Origin: Neisseriaceae bacterium HSC-16F19
Lineage (GTDB): Bacteria > Pseudomonadota > Gammaproteobacteria > Burkholderiales > Neisseriaceae
DNA length: 43,311 bases
NCBI RefSeq assembly: GCF_024171525.1
Contig: NZ_JALJZY010000019.1
Span: 1-43,311, forward strand
Direction of reading: 5' to 3'
Part shown: one piece after another, positions 1 through 8,984 of the stretch
Layout: every line of letters begins with the position of its first letter
How positions within the stretch are numbered: position 1 is the first letter of the stretch
Notes under the pieces: generated by a model
Database searches by the model: none
What the model saw: the letters and a program-made list of their open reading frames with translations, nothing else
Told to the model about the DNA's origin: nothing
Made by a program: the position numbers and the translations under genes

Positions 1-106
1 GGCGCAAAATTAACCAACCCGGGACTTGAATTTGTATGCAAAGATGTAAACCATGTCCTTAGGTTAAAATGTAAATGATGTTTATGTTGCACCATCGCCG
101 GATATA

Positions 107-297
107 TTTGCAAAACTGCTTTCAGGCAGCCTAAAACCTTAACTGCCGTCATTCCCGCGAACGCGGGAATCCATCTATATGTTTATGAATCCATTGTTTT
201 AAAAATGGTTTCTTAAGTTTTTCCATGGATTCCCGCGTTCGCGGGAATGACGTCGGTTTTATGTTTATGGTGGCACATGAGGTTTTGCAAAGGTCTC
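107..297 (-). repeat. MITE-like element, copy A (GAGACCTTTGCAAAAC ends)
   Basis: The right end reads GTTTTGCAAAGGTCTC (282-297). The left end (107-119) is a degenerate inverse of it. Inside are two inverted ATTCCCGCG(N)CGCGGGAAT palindromes at 151-170 and 229-248, the dRS3-type layout known from Neisseria, plus one uptake word. The same unit recurs at 35344-35638 (interrupted by a Correia-like element) and at 36112-36290 (right end lost); this copy lies in the opposite orientation to those two. It has no coding capacity of its own. The ends resemble those of IS5-family elements as I remember them, so a non-autonomous IS derivative is likely. Bases 1-106 show no gene that I can support. Confidence 0.7.
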
Positions 298-348
298 ATC
301 CGGATATTTATTTCCGGACAGTAGTGCACCCGCACGGAAAGGACGGCC

Positions 349-1839
349 ATGGACACCCTCGAATACCGCCGCCACGACGCCACCGCACTGGCGCAACTCA
401 TCGCCCGAGGCGAAGTCAGCCGTGAAGAAGTGTTGCAGGCGGCACTGGCGCGCCTCGACGAAGTCAATCCCCAACTCAATCTGCTGGCACAAGACCTGCG
501 CCATACCTTGGCGCAGCAAAGCCACAGCAGCGGCCCGTTTGCCGGTGTGCCCTTCCTGCTCAAAGACCTGTTGGCCGACATGCGCGGCATCGCCACCGGC
601 AGCGGCAACCGCCTGCTCGCCACCCTGCCCGCCGCGGCAGACAGCGATATGGTAACGGCCTACCGCCGTGCGGGACTAGTCATCATCGGCAAAACCACCG
701 TGCCCGAATGGGGGCTGAATCCTTACACCGAATCCGAACATTACGGTCTCACCCGCAATCCGTGGCATGCCGGACACACACCCGGCGGCTCCAGCGGCGG
801 TGCGGCCGCAGCGGTGGCGGCACAAGTCGTGCCCGCCGCCCACGGCGGCGACGGCGGCGGCTCCATCCGCATTCCCGCCGCCAATTGCGGTGTGTTCGGT
901 CTCAAGCCCAGCCGTGGCCGCAGCAGCATTGGGCCGGTGTATACCGATTCCTGGCAGGGTCTGGTGGCCGAACACGTGCTCACCCGCAGTGTGCGCGACA
1001 GCGCCGCCCTGCTCGACATCGCCGCCGCCGCGCCCTACAGCAAACCGCCGCTCTATCATTGCCCTACGCCGCCGCTATCGTTTTCAGGCAGCCTGCAACA
1101 GCCGCTGCCGCGCCTCAGCATTGCCGTGTGCGATACGCCGTGGCTGGGCGGCGAAGTCGCTCCGGCAGTGCGCGCCGCCCATGCCGATACCGTGGCGCTG
1201 TTGCAGTCTTTGGGTCACAACGTCGAAAGTGCCCGCCCTGCATTTGCGCCGCCGGAAATCCTCGCCCGCGCCATGATGGTACTGATTGCCGGAGAGGCGG
1301 CCAAAACCGCACAACAACTGCAACAGCGCATCGGCCGTCGTCTGCGCCACGATGATGTCGAAGCCGCCACCTGGGTGCTGATTGTGCGCGGCCGCCAATT
1401 GAGCGCCGGGGAAGCCTATTGGGCACGCGATGTGGTGCTGGAACAGGCGCATATTGCCGCCGAGTTCCACCGCCGCCATGCGGTGTTGTGTACCCCCGTG
1501 CTGCCGCAGCTGCCGCCCGCGGTGGGCGGGTTGGCGCTGCCGCCCATGCAACAGCAGCTGACACGCTGGCTGTTCGGCCGCCTGCATCTGGGCGTACTCG
1601 CCCGCAACAATCCCATTATCGAAAACCAGGCGCTGCGCCTGATGCAGCACATCGGCTTTACCGTACCCTTCAATATGAGCGGCCAACCGGCCATGAGCGT
1701 GCCTTTGTACTGGCACGAAAACACACTGCCCGTGGGCAGCCAGTTTGTGGCCGCACACGGGCAGGAAGCCTTGTTATTGCAATTGGCGCAGGAATTGGAG
1801 CAGGCACGGCCTTGGTTCCACCGCACACCACCGCTGTAG
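349..1839 (+). CDS. Amidase signature-family enzyme
   Basis: This 496-residue protein of the amidase signature family hydrolyses a carboxamide bond. The family's Ser-cisSer-Lys triad is visible: Lys72 in the LLKDL segment, the cis-Ser in the GGSSGG loop (about 147-151), and the nucleophile Ser172 in GGGSIRIP. The ATG at 349 follows an AAAGGAC ribosome site. The C-terminal part resembles the branch that includes 6-aminohexanoate cyclic-dimer hydrolase (NylA) rather than GatA, and gatB and gatC are not adjacent. The natural substrate cannot be told from sequence. The gene stands alone; metF converges from the other side with only 9 bases between the two stop codons. The MITE-like element ends about 50 bases upstream. 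Confidence 0.88.
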   Translation: MDTLEYRRHDATALAQLIARGEVSREEVLQAALARLDEVNPQLNLLAQDLRHTLAQQSHSSGPFAGVPFLLKDLLADMRGIATGSGNRLLATLPAAADSDMVTAYRRAGLVIIGKTTVPEWGLNPYTESEHYGLTRNPWHAGHTPGGSSGGAAAAVAAQVVPAAHGGDGGGSIRIPAANCGVFGLKPSRGRSSIGPVYTDSWQGLVAEHVLTRSVRDSAALLDIAAAAPYSKPPLYHCPTPPLSFSGSLQQPLPRLSIAVCDTPWLGGEVAPAVRAAHADTVALLQSLGHNVESARPAFAPPEILARAMMVLIAGEAAKTAQQLQQRIGRRLRHDDVEAATWVLIVRGRQLSAGEAYWARDVVLEQAHIAAEFHRRHAVLCTPVLPQLPPAVGGLALPPMQQQLTRWLFGRLHLGVLARNNPIIENQALRLMQHIGFTVPFNMSGQPAMSVPLYWHENTLPVGSQFVAAHGQEALLLQLAQELEQARPWFHRTPPL

Positions 1840-1848
1840 GGCCAACCC

Positions 1849-2682
1849 TTAATAGCCGAGGCGCTGGCAAATGGTGGACACCAAACCGGCCTGATTCAAA
1901 GTATAAAAATGCAGGCTGGGCGCACCGTTGGCGAGCAGGCGGCTGCACATTTCCGTTACCACATCCAAGCCCAGGGCCTTGATGGAGGCGGTGTCGTCGG
2001 CATAGGACTGCAATTTCAAACGCAGCCAGCGCGGAATTTCCGCGCCGCAGGTTTCGGAAAAACGCGCCAGTTTGGAGAAGCTGGCAATCGGCATGATGCC
2101 CGGCACAATGGGAATGTCCACACCGCGGCTCTGCACTTCGTCGACAAAACGGAAATAGCTGTCGGCATTAAAGAAATACTGCGTAATGGCCGAGTCTGCG
2201 CCCGCTTGGCATTTGCGTACAAAATGGTTCAAATCGTCCTCGGCACTGCGCGCCTGCGGGTGGAATTCCGGATAGGCGGCCACTTCGATGTGGAAGGCAT
2301 CGCCGAATTCGGCGCGGATCAGCGCCACCAATTCGTTGGCGTAGCGCAGGCCCTGGCCGCCGAAACCGACACCCGAGGGAATGTCGCCGCGCAAGGCCAC
2401 CACATGGCGGATGCCCATATCGCGGTATTCGCCCAAAATCGCCACCATTTCTTCACGCGTGGCACCCACGCAGGCCAGGTGCGGTGCGGCGGCAATGCCG
2501 TCGGCCATGATGTCGCGCACCGCCTGCAAAGTACCCTCGCGCGTGGTACCGCCGGCACCGTAGGTGCAGGAAAAAAACGCCGGTTTGAATTGGCTTAACT
2601 GCTTGCGCGTCACCGCCTGCTTGAGGCGGCCTTCTTCGGTGCGGGTGGGGAAAAATTCAAAACTTAAGGGAGTGAGGCTCAT
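1849..2682 (-). CDS. metF: 5,10-methylenetetrahydrofolate reductase
   Basis: This FAD enzyme reduces 5,10-methylene-THF to 5-methyl-THF, the methyl donor for methionine synthesis, in the cytoplasm. The 277-residue product begins MSLTPLSFEFFPTRTEEG, the usual metF N-terminus with its conserved FEFFP strand and Glu. The middle holds the TIM-barrel signatures (the ALRGD segment and the IVPGIMPI segment). The open frame continues upstream, but ATG 2682 fits the family's length (about 280-300 residues), so I chose it. The gene is monocistronic, with the uptake-sequence hairpin behind ntrX just upstream. I saw no S-box or other methionine riboswitch in the roughly 170-base upstream gap. Confidence 0.95.
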   Translation of the reverse strand: MSLTPLSFEFFPTRTEEGRLKQAVTRKQLSQFKPAFFSCTYGAGGTTREGTLQAVRDIMADGIAAAPHLACVGATREEMVAILGEYRDMGIRHVVALRGDIPSGVGFGGQGLRYANELVALIRAEFGDAFHIEVAAYPEFHPQARSAEDDLNHFVRKCQAGADSAITQYFFNADSYFRFVDEVQSRGVDIPIVPGIMPIASFSKLARFSETCGAEIPRWLRLKLQSYADDTASIKALGLDVVTEMCSRLLANGAPSLHFYTLNQAGLVSTICQRLGY

Positions 2683-2804
2683 GGTGCTGGCTTTCAAAAC
2701 GATGATTTTTCTTTGCCTAACCTTACCGCGCTGCAACATTATCGGCAAGCAGAATAATGAAAAATATGCTGAAATTTCTGCGTTGAATAATGAATAGAAT
2801 TAAT

Positions 2805-2837
2805 AAAGGCTGCCTGAAAACCTTTCAGGCAGCCTTT
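2805..2837 (-). terminator. Uptake-sequence inverted pair acting as ntrX terminator
   Basis: Two oppositely oriented copies of AGGCTGCCTGAA, separated by a few bases, form a long stem followed by a T-run on the minus strand, just after the ntrX stop. Paired DUS serving as terminators are well known in Neisseriaceae. Confidence 0.8.
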
Positions 2838-2855
2838 ATCGATATCAACCGGCAC

Positions 2856-4127
2856 TTATTTATCGCTCTGACGGCGGGAAAACTGGATGCCCAACTGCTT
2901 GAGCTTGCGGTACAGATGGGTGCGCTCCAAGCCCACTTTCTGCGCTACTTTGCTCATATTGTGGCCTTCTTGCAGGATGTGGTACTCGAAATAGCGCCGC
3001 TCCAATTCTTCGCGCAATTCGCGCAGCGGCAGGTCGAAATTGAAACCGCCCACCATTTCCGCCGGCTGGTTGAGGGTAAACTGGCTCAAGAGGGCAGACA
3101 CAGCTTCGACATCGATGTCGTTTTTCTCTGCCGTCATGGCCAGGCTTTTGACCACGCTGCGCAGCTGTTCCAGATTGCCCGGCCAGTCGTATTGGCGCAG
3201 GGCATTGAGTGCGGCGGTGCTGAAACGCACCACCGGGGTTTTCTGGCTTTCCGCCAACTCGCCCACGATCTGTTCCACCAGAAACACCATGTCGTCCATT
3301 TGGCTGCGCAAAGGCGGAATAGCCACCATCAGTGCCGACAGGGTATTGAGCAGGCGGCTGTCGTGGTGCGGGTCGGTGAGCATTTCCTGCAAGGGCTGGC
3401 TACAGGCGCAAATCACGCGCACATTGTGGCGGTCGGCCTTGCCCAGCAAAAAGGCGATGCCCTGCTGGGTGCTGCGGCCGTATTGGGCGATGTCACCCAG
3501 ATAAAGTATGCCGCCGGCAGCCTTGTTGAGCAGCTCGATGGGGGCGTCGTTAATCTGTTCGATTTTGCCCGGCTCCACCCACGGGGTGTTGTTTTTGTGG
3601 AAATAACGCGCCACCAGCTCGAAAGGCGAACCCGGCTCGCCGGTAAGCAGCACCGGCGCCTGCACTTTGACCGCCCGCTCCAGCTGCTGGTTAAGCTCTT
3701 TAATCACCGGGCTGTGGCCGAGCTTGTCCAAAGACAAATTGGACGCGGCCTGCATCTGCCCGTATTTGAGCGCCCTATCCACGGTGCTGAGCAGTTTTTG
3801 CAGGGCGATGGGCTTTTCCAGAAAATCCAGCGCGCCGATTTTGGTGGCTTCCACGGCGGTGTCTATGCTGGCATGGCCGCTCATCATCACCACCGGCATG
3901 GTCAGCTGGCCGGATTTGGCCCATTCTTTGAGCAGGGTAATGCCGTCGCAATCGGGCATCCAGATGTCGAGCAACACCATGGCGGGCCGGGTTTGCTGGC
4001 GCAGTTGGCGGGCGGTTTCCGCATCTTCGGCCACGGTCACGGTGTAGCCTTCGTCTTGCAGAATCTCCGACAACAGGTCGCGGATGCCGACTTCGTCGTC
4101 CACAATCAAAATATCACTGCTTCGCAT
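2856..4127 (-). CDS. ntrX: NtrX-type response regulator with a degenerate AAA+ domain
   Basis: This is the response regulator partner of NtrY, 423 residues long. Receiver domain 1-120: acidic pocket D10-D11, phospho-acceptor D54 (LLDIWMPD) and K105. Central AAA+ region about 140-330: the Walker A place reads GEPGSPFE (163-170) and lacks the P-loop Lys, Walker B is GGILYLGDI (205-213) without the usual Asp-Glu, and no GAFTGA loop is present. The C-terminal Fis-type HTH (about 380-416, ERTHLYRKLKQLGI) is intact. It is therefore probably a DNA-binding regulator that neither hydrolyses ATP nor remodels sigma-54. This fits Neisseria, where NtrYX acts without functional sigma-54 and affects respiratory genes. 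It overlaps ntrY by 14 bases, so the two are translationally coupled. Confidence 0.92.
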   Translation of the reverse strand: MRSSDILIVDDEVGIRDLLSEILQDEGYTVTVAEDAETARQLRQQTRPAMVLLDIWMPDCDGITLLKEWAKSGQLTMPVVMMSGHASIDTAVEATKIGALDFLEKPIALQKLLSTVDRALKYGQMQAASNLSLDKLGHSPVIKELNQQLERAVKVQAPVLLTGEPGSPFELVARYFHKNNTPWVEPGKIEQINDAPIELLNKAAGGILYLGDIAQYGRSTQQGIAFLLGKADRHNVRVICACSQPLQEMLTDPHHDSRLLNTLSALMVAIPPLRSQMDDMVFLVEQIVGELAESQKTPVVRFSTAALNALRQYDWPGNLEQLRSVVKSLAMTAEKNDIDVEAVSALLSQFTLNQPAEMVGGFNFDLPLRELREELERRYFEYHILQEGHNMSKVAQKVGLERTHLYRKLKQLGIQFSRRQSDK

Positions 4128-6213
4128 CTTTGTTCACCAATAAGGGTAAAGTCATTCTCACACAGGCACCGCCATCGTCGCGATTGCTCAGCTGGATGCG
4201 GCCACCGTGCTCCTCTATGATTTTTTTCACCACCGGCAGGCCCAAACCGGTGCCGGTGGGTTTGTCGGTGACATACGGGTCAAAAGCATGCCTAAGCATG
4301 TCTTTGCTGAAACTTTTGCCGTTGTTGCACACCGTGAGGATACCGTTTTCCCCGTCGGTGCAGCTGTTCATGTCGATGTGCGGCGCTGCGTCGGACTCCG
4401 CCGCTTCCACCGCATTTTTCAAAATATTGTGTATCACCTGGCGCAGGGCACCGCTGTCGGCATTGAGCATCAGCGCCTCAGCGCTCAGGTTCACACTCAA
4501 GGTGCAGCCCGAACCTTCATACAACACCAGAATTTCACGCACCAGTTCGTTCAGATCCAAAGGCGCCAGATTGAGCATGGGCGCGCGCGCATAATTGCGG
4601 AATGCCGCCACCATGTCTTTCATGGCCGCCACCTGTTTGACGATGGTGTCGGTGGCGCGCTGCAAGACCGCGGCATCGGCTTCGTTCAGTTTGTCGGACA
4701 ATTTCCACGCCAGCCGCTCGGCAGACAGCTGGATGGGGGTGAGCGGATTGCGGATTTCGTGCGCCAGGCGCTGCGCCACTTCACCCCAGGCCGCTTCTTT
4801 TTGCGCCCGCACCAAGGCAGTCACGTCATCGAACACCAGCACGGTACCGTCGCCGCTGTCCGGCGGCAGCGGAGTCGCCTTGCCCAGCAATATCAATGCC
4901 TCGTCCTTGAGGTTATAGCCGATTTGTACCGGCTTGGTCTGGAACTCGGTGGCCATAATCGCTTCCAGCACCTCGGCCAATAAGGCCGCTTCCACCGTGT
5001 CGTGCACCATATCGCGCCAATGCTTGCCCTGCCAGCGGTCGAGCGACTGCCCCAAAATGGCCTCGGCGGTGCGGTTGTGGGCTTTCAGGCAGCCCTGGTT
5101 ATCCAGGGTAATCACGCCGGTGGTGAGGCTGTTGAGAATGTGTTCCAAATAATGGCGTGCCGATTCCTGCTCTTCGCGCGCCATGCGCAGCTGCACGGTC
5201 ATGTGGTTGAATATGTTCTGCAATTCGCCCAATTCATCCGCCCGCATTACCCGCTGCTGGCGGGTGAGGTCGCCCTGAGCCACCGCGCGCGCGCCTTCGG
5301 CCAAGAGCACGATGGGGCGGGTAAAGCGGCGGGCGAAATACAGCGCCGCCCACAAAGCCAGCGCAATCGCCAGCAGGGTGGCCATCAGCAGGGTCATCAG
5401 AAAAAAGGTCTGCAAACCCTGTTTGGCATAGCTCAATTCGGCGTATTTGGCGCGTGCCGCTTCAATCAGCACCGCATCGGCCGCCACCTGCTCGGGCACA
5501 GGCTGCCTGAAAAACAGCGCCTCGCGGCGGCCGTCATTTTCCGGCAACAACAGCCATCCTTGGGCATACAGGCGGTTGTCCACGCTCTCCAAACCGCGCA
5601 CCGAACCGGTTTGCAGCAACTCGGCGCGGTCATCCTCATCCAGACGCGGCGGCGGCAACTGCGCCGGATTCGACCCGGTGGCAGACCTGCCGTCCAAATC
5701 CACCACCAAGAGCTGGCTGAAACCTTCCTGACGGCTGTGCACCTGCAACAGCGGCGCGGTCGGCGCCTCCAGCGAACGGGCGGCAATCAGTTCCAACTGG
5801 GTGGCGGTGGCGGTGCGCACGCTGTTGTCCACCGACAAATCCAGCGCCGATTTGCTCAAATTGAGGCTGCGTTCCAAGGCATCGGCGGTGTCGTTGCCGA
5901 ACCAGGAATCGATGCTGTGGCTGATAAACTGTGCCGACACGCCAAACAAAAACAGGCCCGGCAATACCGCCACCAGAGTAAACATCAGCGCCAGGCGACG
6001 CGAAATCTGCGCCCCGAAACGGCGTTTGCGCTTGCCCAAAAACTGCCAGGCATAACGCCCCACCACCACCAGCAAACAGGCCAGCAGCACGCTGCACAGG
6101 CCGAACACCCACCAGAAATAATCCGCCAGCGCCGAGGCATAACCGGTGGCCAGCGCCAGCATATACAGCGCCACCACAATCACCACCGATACCACCACCA
6201 GCAACACGCGCAT
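4114..6213 (-). CDS. ntrY: NtrY-type membrane sensor histidine kinase
   Basis: This 699-residue sensor kinase has two N-terminal transmembrane helices (about 3-24 and 36-55), a third near 80-100, an extracytoplasmic sensor region, another helix near 270-292 and a HAMP segment. A PAS-like domain (about 360-470) and HisKA follow, with phospho-His485 in LAHEIRNPLTP. The HATPase domain has an N-box (NILKNAVEAAES) and a G-box (TGTGLGLPV). It should phosphorylate NtrX, whose start it overlaps. In Neisseria this pair influences respiratory enzymes and possibly responds to redox or oxygen; the signal is not evident here. It lies in one minus-strand run from def through ntrX, 6 bases after the DUF4390 stop. 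Confidence 0.95.
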   Translation of the reverse strand: MRVLLVVVSVVIVVALYMLALATGYASALADYFWWVFGLCSVLLACLLVVVGRYAWQFLGKRKRRFGAQISRRLALMFTLVAVLPGLFLFGVSAQFISHSIDSWFGNDTADALERSLNLSKSALDLSVDNSVRTATATQLELIAARSLEAPTAPLLQVHSRQEGFSQLLVVDLDGRSATGSNPAQLPPPRLDEDDRAELLQTGSVRGLESVDNRLYAQGWLLLPENDGRREALFFRQPVPEQVAADAVLIEAARAKYAELSYAKQGLQTFFLMTLLMATLLAIALALWAALYFARRFTRPIVLLAEGARAVAQGDLTRQQRVMRADELGELQNIFNHMTVQLRMAREEQESARHYLEHILNSLTTGVITLDNQGCLKAHNRTAEAILGQSLDRWQGKHWRDMVHDTVEAALLAEVLEAIMATEFQTKPVQIGYNLKDEALILLGKATPLPPDSGDGTVLVFDDVTALVRAQKEAAWGEVAQRLAHEIRNPLTPIQLSAERLAWKLSDKLNEADAAVLQRATDTIVKQVAAMKDMVAAFRNYARAPMLNLAPLDLNELVREILVLYEGSGCTLSVNLSAEALMLNADSGALRQVIHNILKNAVEAAESDAAPHIDMNSCTDGENGILTVCNNGKSFSKDMLRHAFDPYVTDKPTGTGLGLPVVKKIIEEHGGRIQLSNRDDGGACVRMTLPLLVNKDAKQ

Positions 6214-6219
6214 GGGGCT

Positions 6220-6810
6220 TTACTCCGCGCTCACGTTCAGTGCCGTCCAGCCCGAATCCAGCTGCCAGTTTTTCGAGGTCAGGGCATTGATTTGGAAAGG
6301 TTTTGGCAATTGGCTGATGCTGAGATTAAGACGCACGTCGGCGCGCACCGCCTGGGCATCGCTGAGGCTGCCTGAAGACAGCACCCGCCAATTGGCGGCG
6401 GCACCGATGGCGCGCAAGGCCGATTCCAGGCTGTGGTATTCGGTGGAAAACGTACCCATGCTCACGCGGTAACGGCCGGTGAGCGGGTGATAAGAGAGAC
6501 GGTAACGGATTTGGTTGTCTTTGCCGACCAGATTGCTGAAACGGTTGCGGTAGGCCGCCAGCGTGGGCGCGGTCAGCTGATAGCTGAGGTCGAAATAAAG
6601 CGGTACGCCCTGTTGCAGGGCCTGTTTGAGCTGGTCGGGCAGCTGGATGTCGAAACGGGTGCTGATGGCCAGTTGGCCGGAGCGCGTCACCTGCGCCTGC
6701 GCGCGCGTGCTGCTGATTTTTTCCGCCCACGCAGGCAGCGACAGCAGCAACAAAACCAGCCCGCACAAAAGCAGGCTAGGTTTTATCGATAAGCGCGTAG
6801 TAAAAACCAT
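6220..6810 (-). CDS. DUF4390 family exported protein
   Basis: This protein has 196 residues, beginning MVFTTRLSIKPSLLLCG, with a hydrophobic leader and a likely signal-peptidase site after LPAWA. The rest is beta-rich and matches the small DUF4390 family that sits between rsmB and ntrY in Neisseriaceae and other Betaproteobacteria. The function is unknown; the constant place before a membrane sensor kinase suggests an envelope protein linked to NtrY signalling, which is inference. The ATG at 6810 lies inside the rsmB coding end (35-base overlap), so translation is probably coupled. The open frame extends far upstream, but that part is only an rsmB shadow. Confidence 0.8.
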   Translation of the reverse strand: MVFTTRLSIKPSLLLCGLVLLLLSLPAWAEKISSTRAQAQVTRSGQLAISTRFDIQLPDQLKQALQQGVPLYFDLSYQLTAPTLAAYRNRFSNLVGKDNQIRYRLSYHPLTGRYRVSMGTFSTEYHSLESALRAIGAAANWRVLSSGSLSDAQAVRADVRLNLSISQLPKPFQINALTSKNWQLDSGWTALNVSAE

Positions 6811-8029
6811 CTTGTTTGCCGTTCGGTAACAGGACATGTTCGCTGCGGCAGCGGGCATCGGCATGTCGGTGGAGAAAGGCGGCCAGCTGCTGCTGGTTTT
6901 CTTCTTCAAACAAGGAACAGGTGGCCAGCAACATCCGTCCGCCCGGCTTAACCGTCTGCCACAAGGCGTCCAATAAGGGCACTTGTTGGGCGGCGGTTTT
7001 GGCGGCATCTTGCGGCTGGCGCAGCCATTTGATGTCGGGATGGCGGCGCACCACACCGGAAGCCGTACAGGGCACATCGGCCAAAACCGCATCAAACTGG
7101 CGGCCATCATACCACGTCATTAACTGTTGTGCATCCGCAACACGCACATCGGCCTGCAAACCCAAACGGCTTAAATTGTCGGTTACGCGCGACAAACGTT
7201 GCGCATCCACATCAATTGCCGTCAATTCGCACGCCGCCCATTCCAATAAATGACCGCTTTTGCCGCCGGGTGCGGCACAGGCATCCAAGACCCGTTCGCC
7301 GTCCTGTACATCCAACAGCGGCGCCGCCTGCTGCGCGCCCCAATCCTGCACCGAAACATCGCCCTCGGCAAAACCCGGCAACTGCGTCACCGGCGCCGGC
7401 TGTTGCAGGCGCACGGCGTAATCGCCCAAGATATCGCCATCCAAACCGGCTTCTCGCAGGCGCAACAGATAGGCAGCAGCATTGCTGCGGCGGCGGTTGA
7501 CGCGCAAGGTCATGGGCGGACGCGTCTGAAACGCGGCAATGATGTTGTGACCGTGTGCCGGATAATGCTGCTTTAAATAAGCCGTCCACCATGCAGGCAG
7601 ATTGTGGCGTGCCGCATCGTGTTTCAAGGCTGCCTGAAGCAGGCTTTCGCGTTCGCGCATAAAACGGCGCAACACGGCATTGACCAGGCTTTTGTGACGG
7701 GCACCGCCGAGTTTGGCAGCATTGTTCACCGCCTCGTTCACCACCGCATAAGCGGCATTGCGCGTGGCGTACAGCTGGTACAAAGCCACCAGCAAGAGGC
7801 TGCGCAGCGGCTCTCCCGGCGGCTTTTTCATCATTTGGCACAATAATTGCTCAAACAATCCCCGTTGGCGCAAACAGCCGTAGGCCATATCCTGCAAAGC
7901 CCCTTTTTCGGCGGCACTCAGCTGCGGATGGTGTTGCCACACGGCGGCAAGCACATCGGACAAATTGCGTCCGGAAGCCACTTCGGCCACCGCCTGTGCC
8001 GCCAAACGCTGCGCCAGCGCCATGCTCAT
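6776..8029 (-). CDS. rsmB: 16S rRNA (cytosine-967-C5)-methyltransferase
   Basis: RsmB makes m5C967 in 16S rRNA using S-adenosylmethionine. The 417-residue protein has an N-terminal NusB-like RNA-binding domain (about 1-140) and a C-terminal Rossmann methyltransferase domain. The SAM loop reads LDACAAPGGKSGHLLE. The two catalytic cysteines of this family are in ADVPCTASG and in LLATCSLF. It starts ATG 8029 with a 4-base ATGA-type overlap with the fmt stop, the same def-fmt-rsmB order as in E. coli. A single uptake word lies within the coding region near 7630. Confidence 0.95.
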   Translation of the reverse strand: MSMALAQRLAAQAVAEVASGRNLSDVLAAVWQHHPQLSAAEKGALQDMAYGCLRQRGLFEQLLCQMMKKPPGEPLRSLLLVALYQLYATRNAAYAVVNEAVNNAAKLGGARHKSLVNAVLRRFMRERESLLQAALKHDAARHNLPAWWTAYLKQHYPAHGHNIIAAFQTRPPMTLRVNRRRSNAAAYLLRLREAGLDGDILGDYAVRLQQPAPVTQLPGFAEGDVSVQDWGAQQAAPLLDVQDGERVLDACAAPGGKSGHLLEWAACELTAIDVDAQRLSRVTDNLSRLGLQADVRVADAQQLMTWYDGRQFDAVLADVPCTASGVVRRHPDIKWLRQPQDAAKTAAQQVPLLDALWQTVKPGGRMLLATCSLFEEENQQQLAAFLHRHADARCRSEHVLLPNGKQDGFYYALIDKT

Positions 8030-8964
8030 GCGTCTGCCTCCCGGCCGAGCACCTCACCGGCCGCCAAGGCATTGCCGGACAAAAACGCCGCCGCCGCCAT
8101 GGCCTTGCTGCCCGCAGGCTGCACGTTTTGCAGATTGAGCGCCCCTTCGCCGCAGGCAAGCACGATGCCTCGGGCATCGGCAGACAAGACCTCGCCCGGC
8201 ACCCCCTGCCCTGCGGTGGGCACGGCCTGCCAGATTTTTAAGGGCTGCCCGCGCCACAGCGTCCAAGCACCGGGCACGGGATTGAAGGCACGGATTTTGC
8301 GTGCCAATACGGCGGCAGGCAAAGACCAATCGATTTCGGCTTCGGCCTTGCTGAGTTTGGCAGCATAAGTCACGCCCTCGGCCGCTTGCGGCACCGGCTG
8401 CAAATCGTCCAAACGCTGCAAGTCCGCCACAATGGCGCGCGCACCGATATGCATCAGCGCATCGTGCACGTCTTGGGCGGTATCGGCCTCGCCGATGGGA
8501 TACACATGGGTACTGACCACATCGCCGGTATCCAGCCCGGCATCCATCCGCATGATGCAGACGCCGGTTTCGGCATCGCCCGCCTCTATCGCCCGCTGAA
8601 TGGGCGCGGCACCGCGCCAGCGCGGCAGCAAAGAGGCATGGATGTTCAGGCAGCCGCGCCGCGGCAAAGCCAGAATGTCCGGCGGTAAAATCAGGCCGTA
8701 GGCCGCCACCACCATCACATCGGCGGCTTGGGCGGCAATCAGTGCCGCCGCTTCCGGGGTGCGCAGGCTCTGCGGCTGCGCTACCGGCAGACCCAAGGCT
8801 TCCGCCGTTTGTTTGACCGGACTGGCTTGCAGCTTCATGCCGCGTCCTTTGGGGCGGTCGGGCTGGGTGAGCACCAGCACCACCTCGAAACCGGCTTCAT
8901 GGATGGCTTTGAGCGCCGCAGCGGCAAAATCGGGCGTACCCGCAAACAGAATGCGTTGTGTCAT
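8026..8964 (-). CDS. fmt: Methionyl-tRNA formyltransferase
   Basis: Fmt transfers a formyl group from 10-formyl-THF to initiator Met-tRNA. The 312-residue product starts MTQRILFAGTPDFAAAAL. It shows the folate-binding and catalytic segment with SLLPRWRGAAPIQRAI (the Asn-His-Asp site), the DVMVVAAYGLILP strand, and the C-terminal OB-like tRNA-binding domain (about 205-312). It follows def by 20 bases containing a partial uptake word, and it overlaps rsmB by 4 bases. The arrangement indicates co-transcription from upstream of def. Confidence 0.96.
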   Translation of the reverse strand: MTQRILFAGTPDFAAAALKAIHEAGFEVVLVLTQPDRPKGRGMKLQASPVKQTAEALGLPVAQPQSLRTPEAAALIAAQAADVMVVAAYGLILPPDILALPRRGCLNIHASLLPRWRGAAPIQRAIEAGDAETGVCIMRMDAGLDTGDVVSTHVYPIGEADTAQDVHDALMHIGARAIVADLQRLDDLQPVPQAAEGVTYAAKLSKAEAEIDWSLPAAVLARKIRAFNPVPGAWTLWRGQPLKIWQAVPTAGQGVPGEVLSADARGIVLACGEGALNLQNVQPAGSKAMAAAAFLSGNALAAGEVLGREADA

Positions 8965-8984
8965 AAGCAGGGCTTTCAGGCAGC

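Noticed and set aside
1..90. GATGTAAACCATGTCC-like bases that recall an IS481-type end
   Set aside because: The element would lie outside the window and only one weak end is visible.
2790..4220. Long plus-strand frames opposite ntrX and ntrY
   Set aside because: His/Gln-rich antisense shadows of GC-rich genes; the minus-strand proteins have full domain structure.
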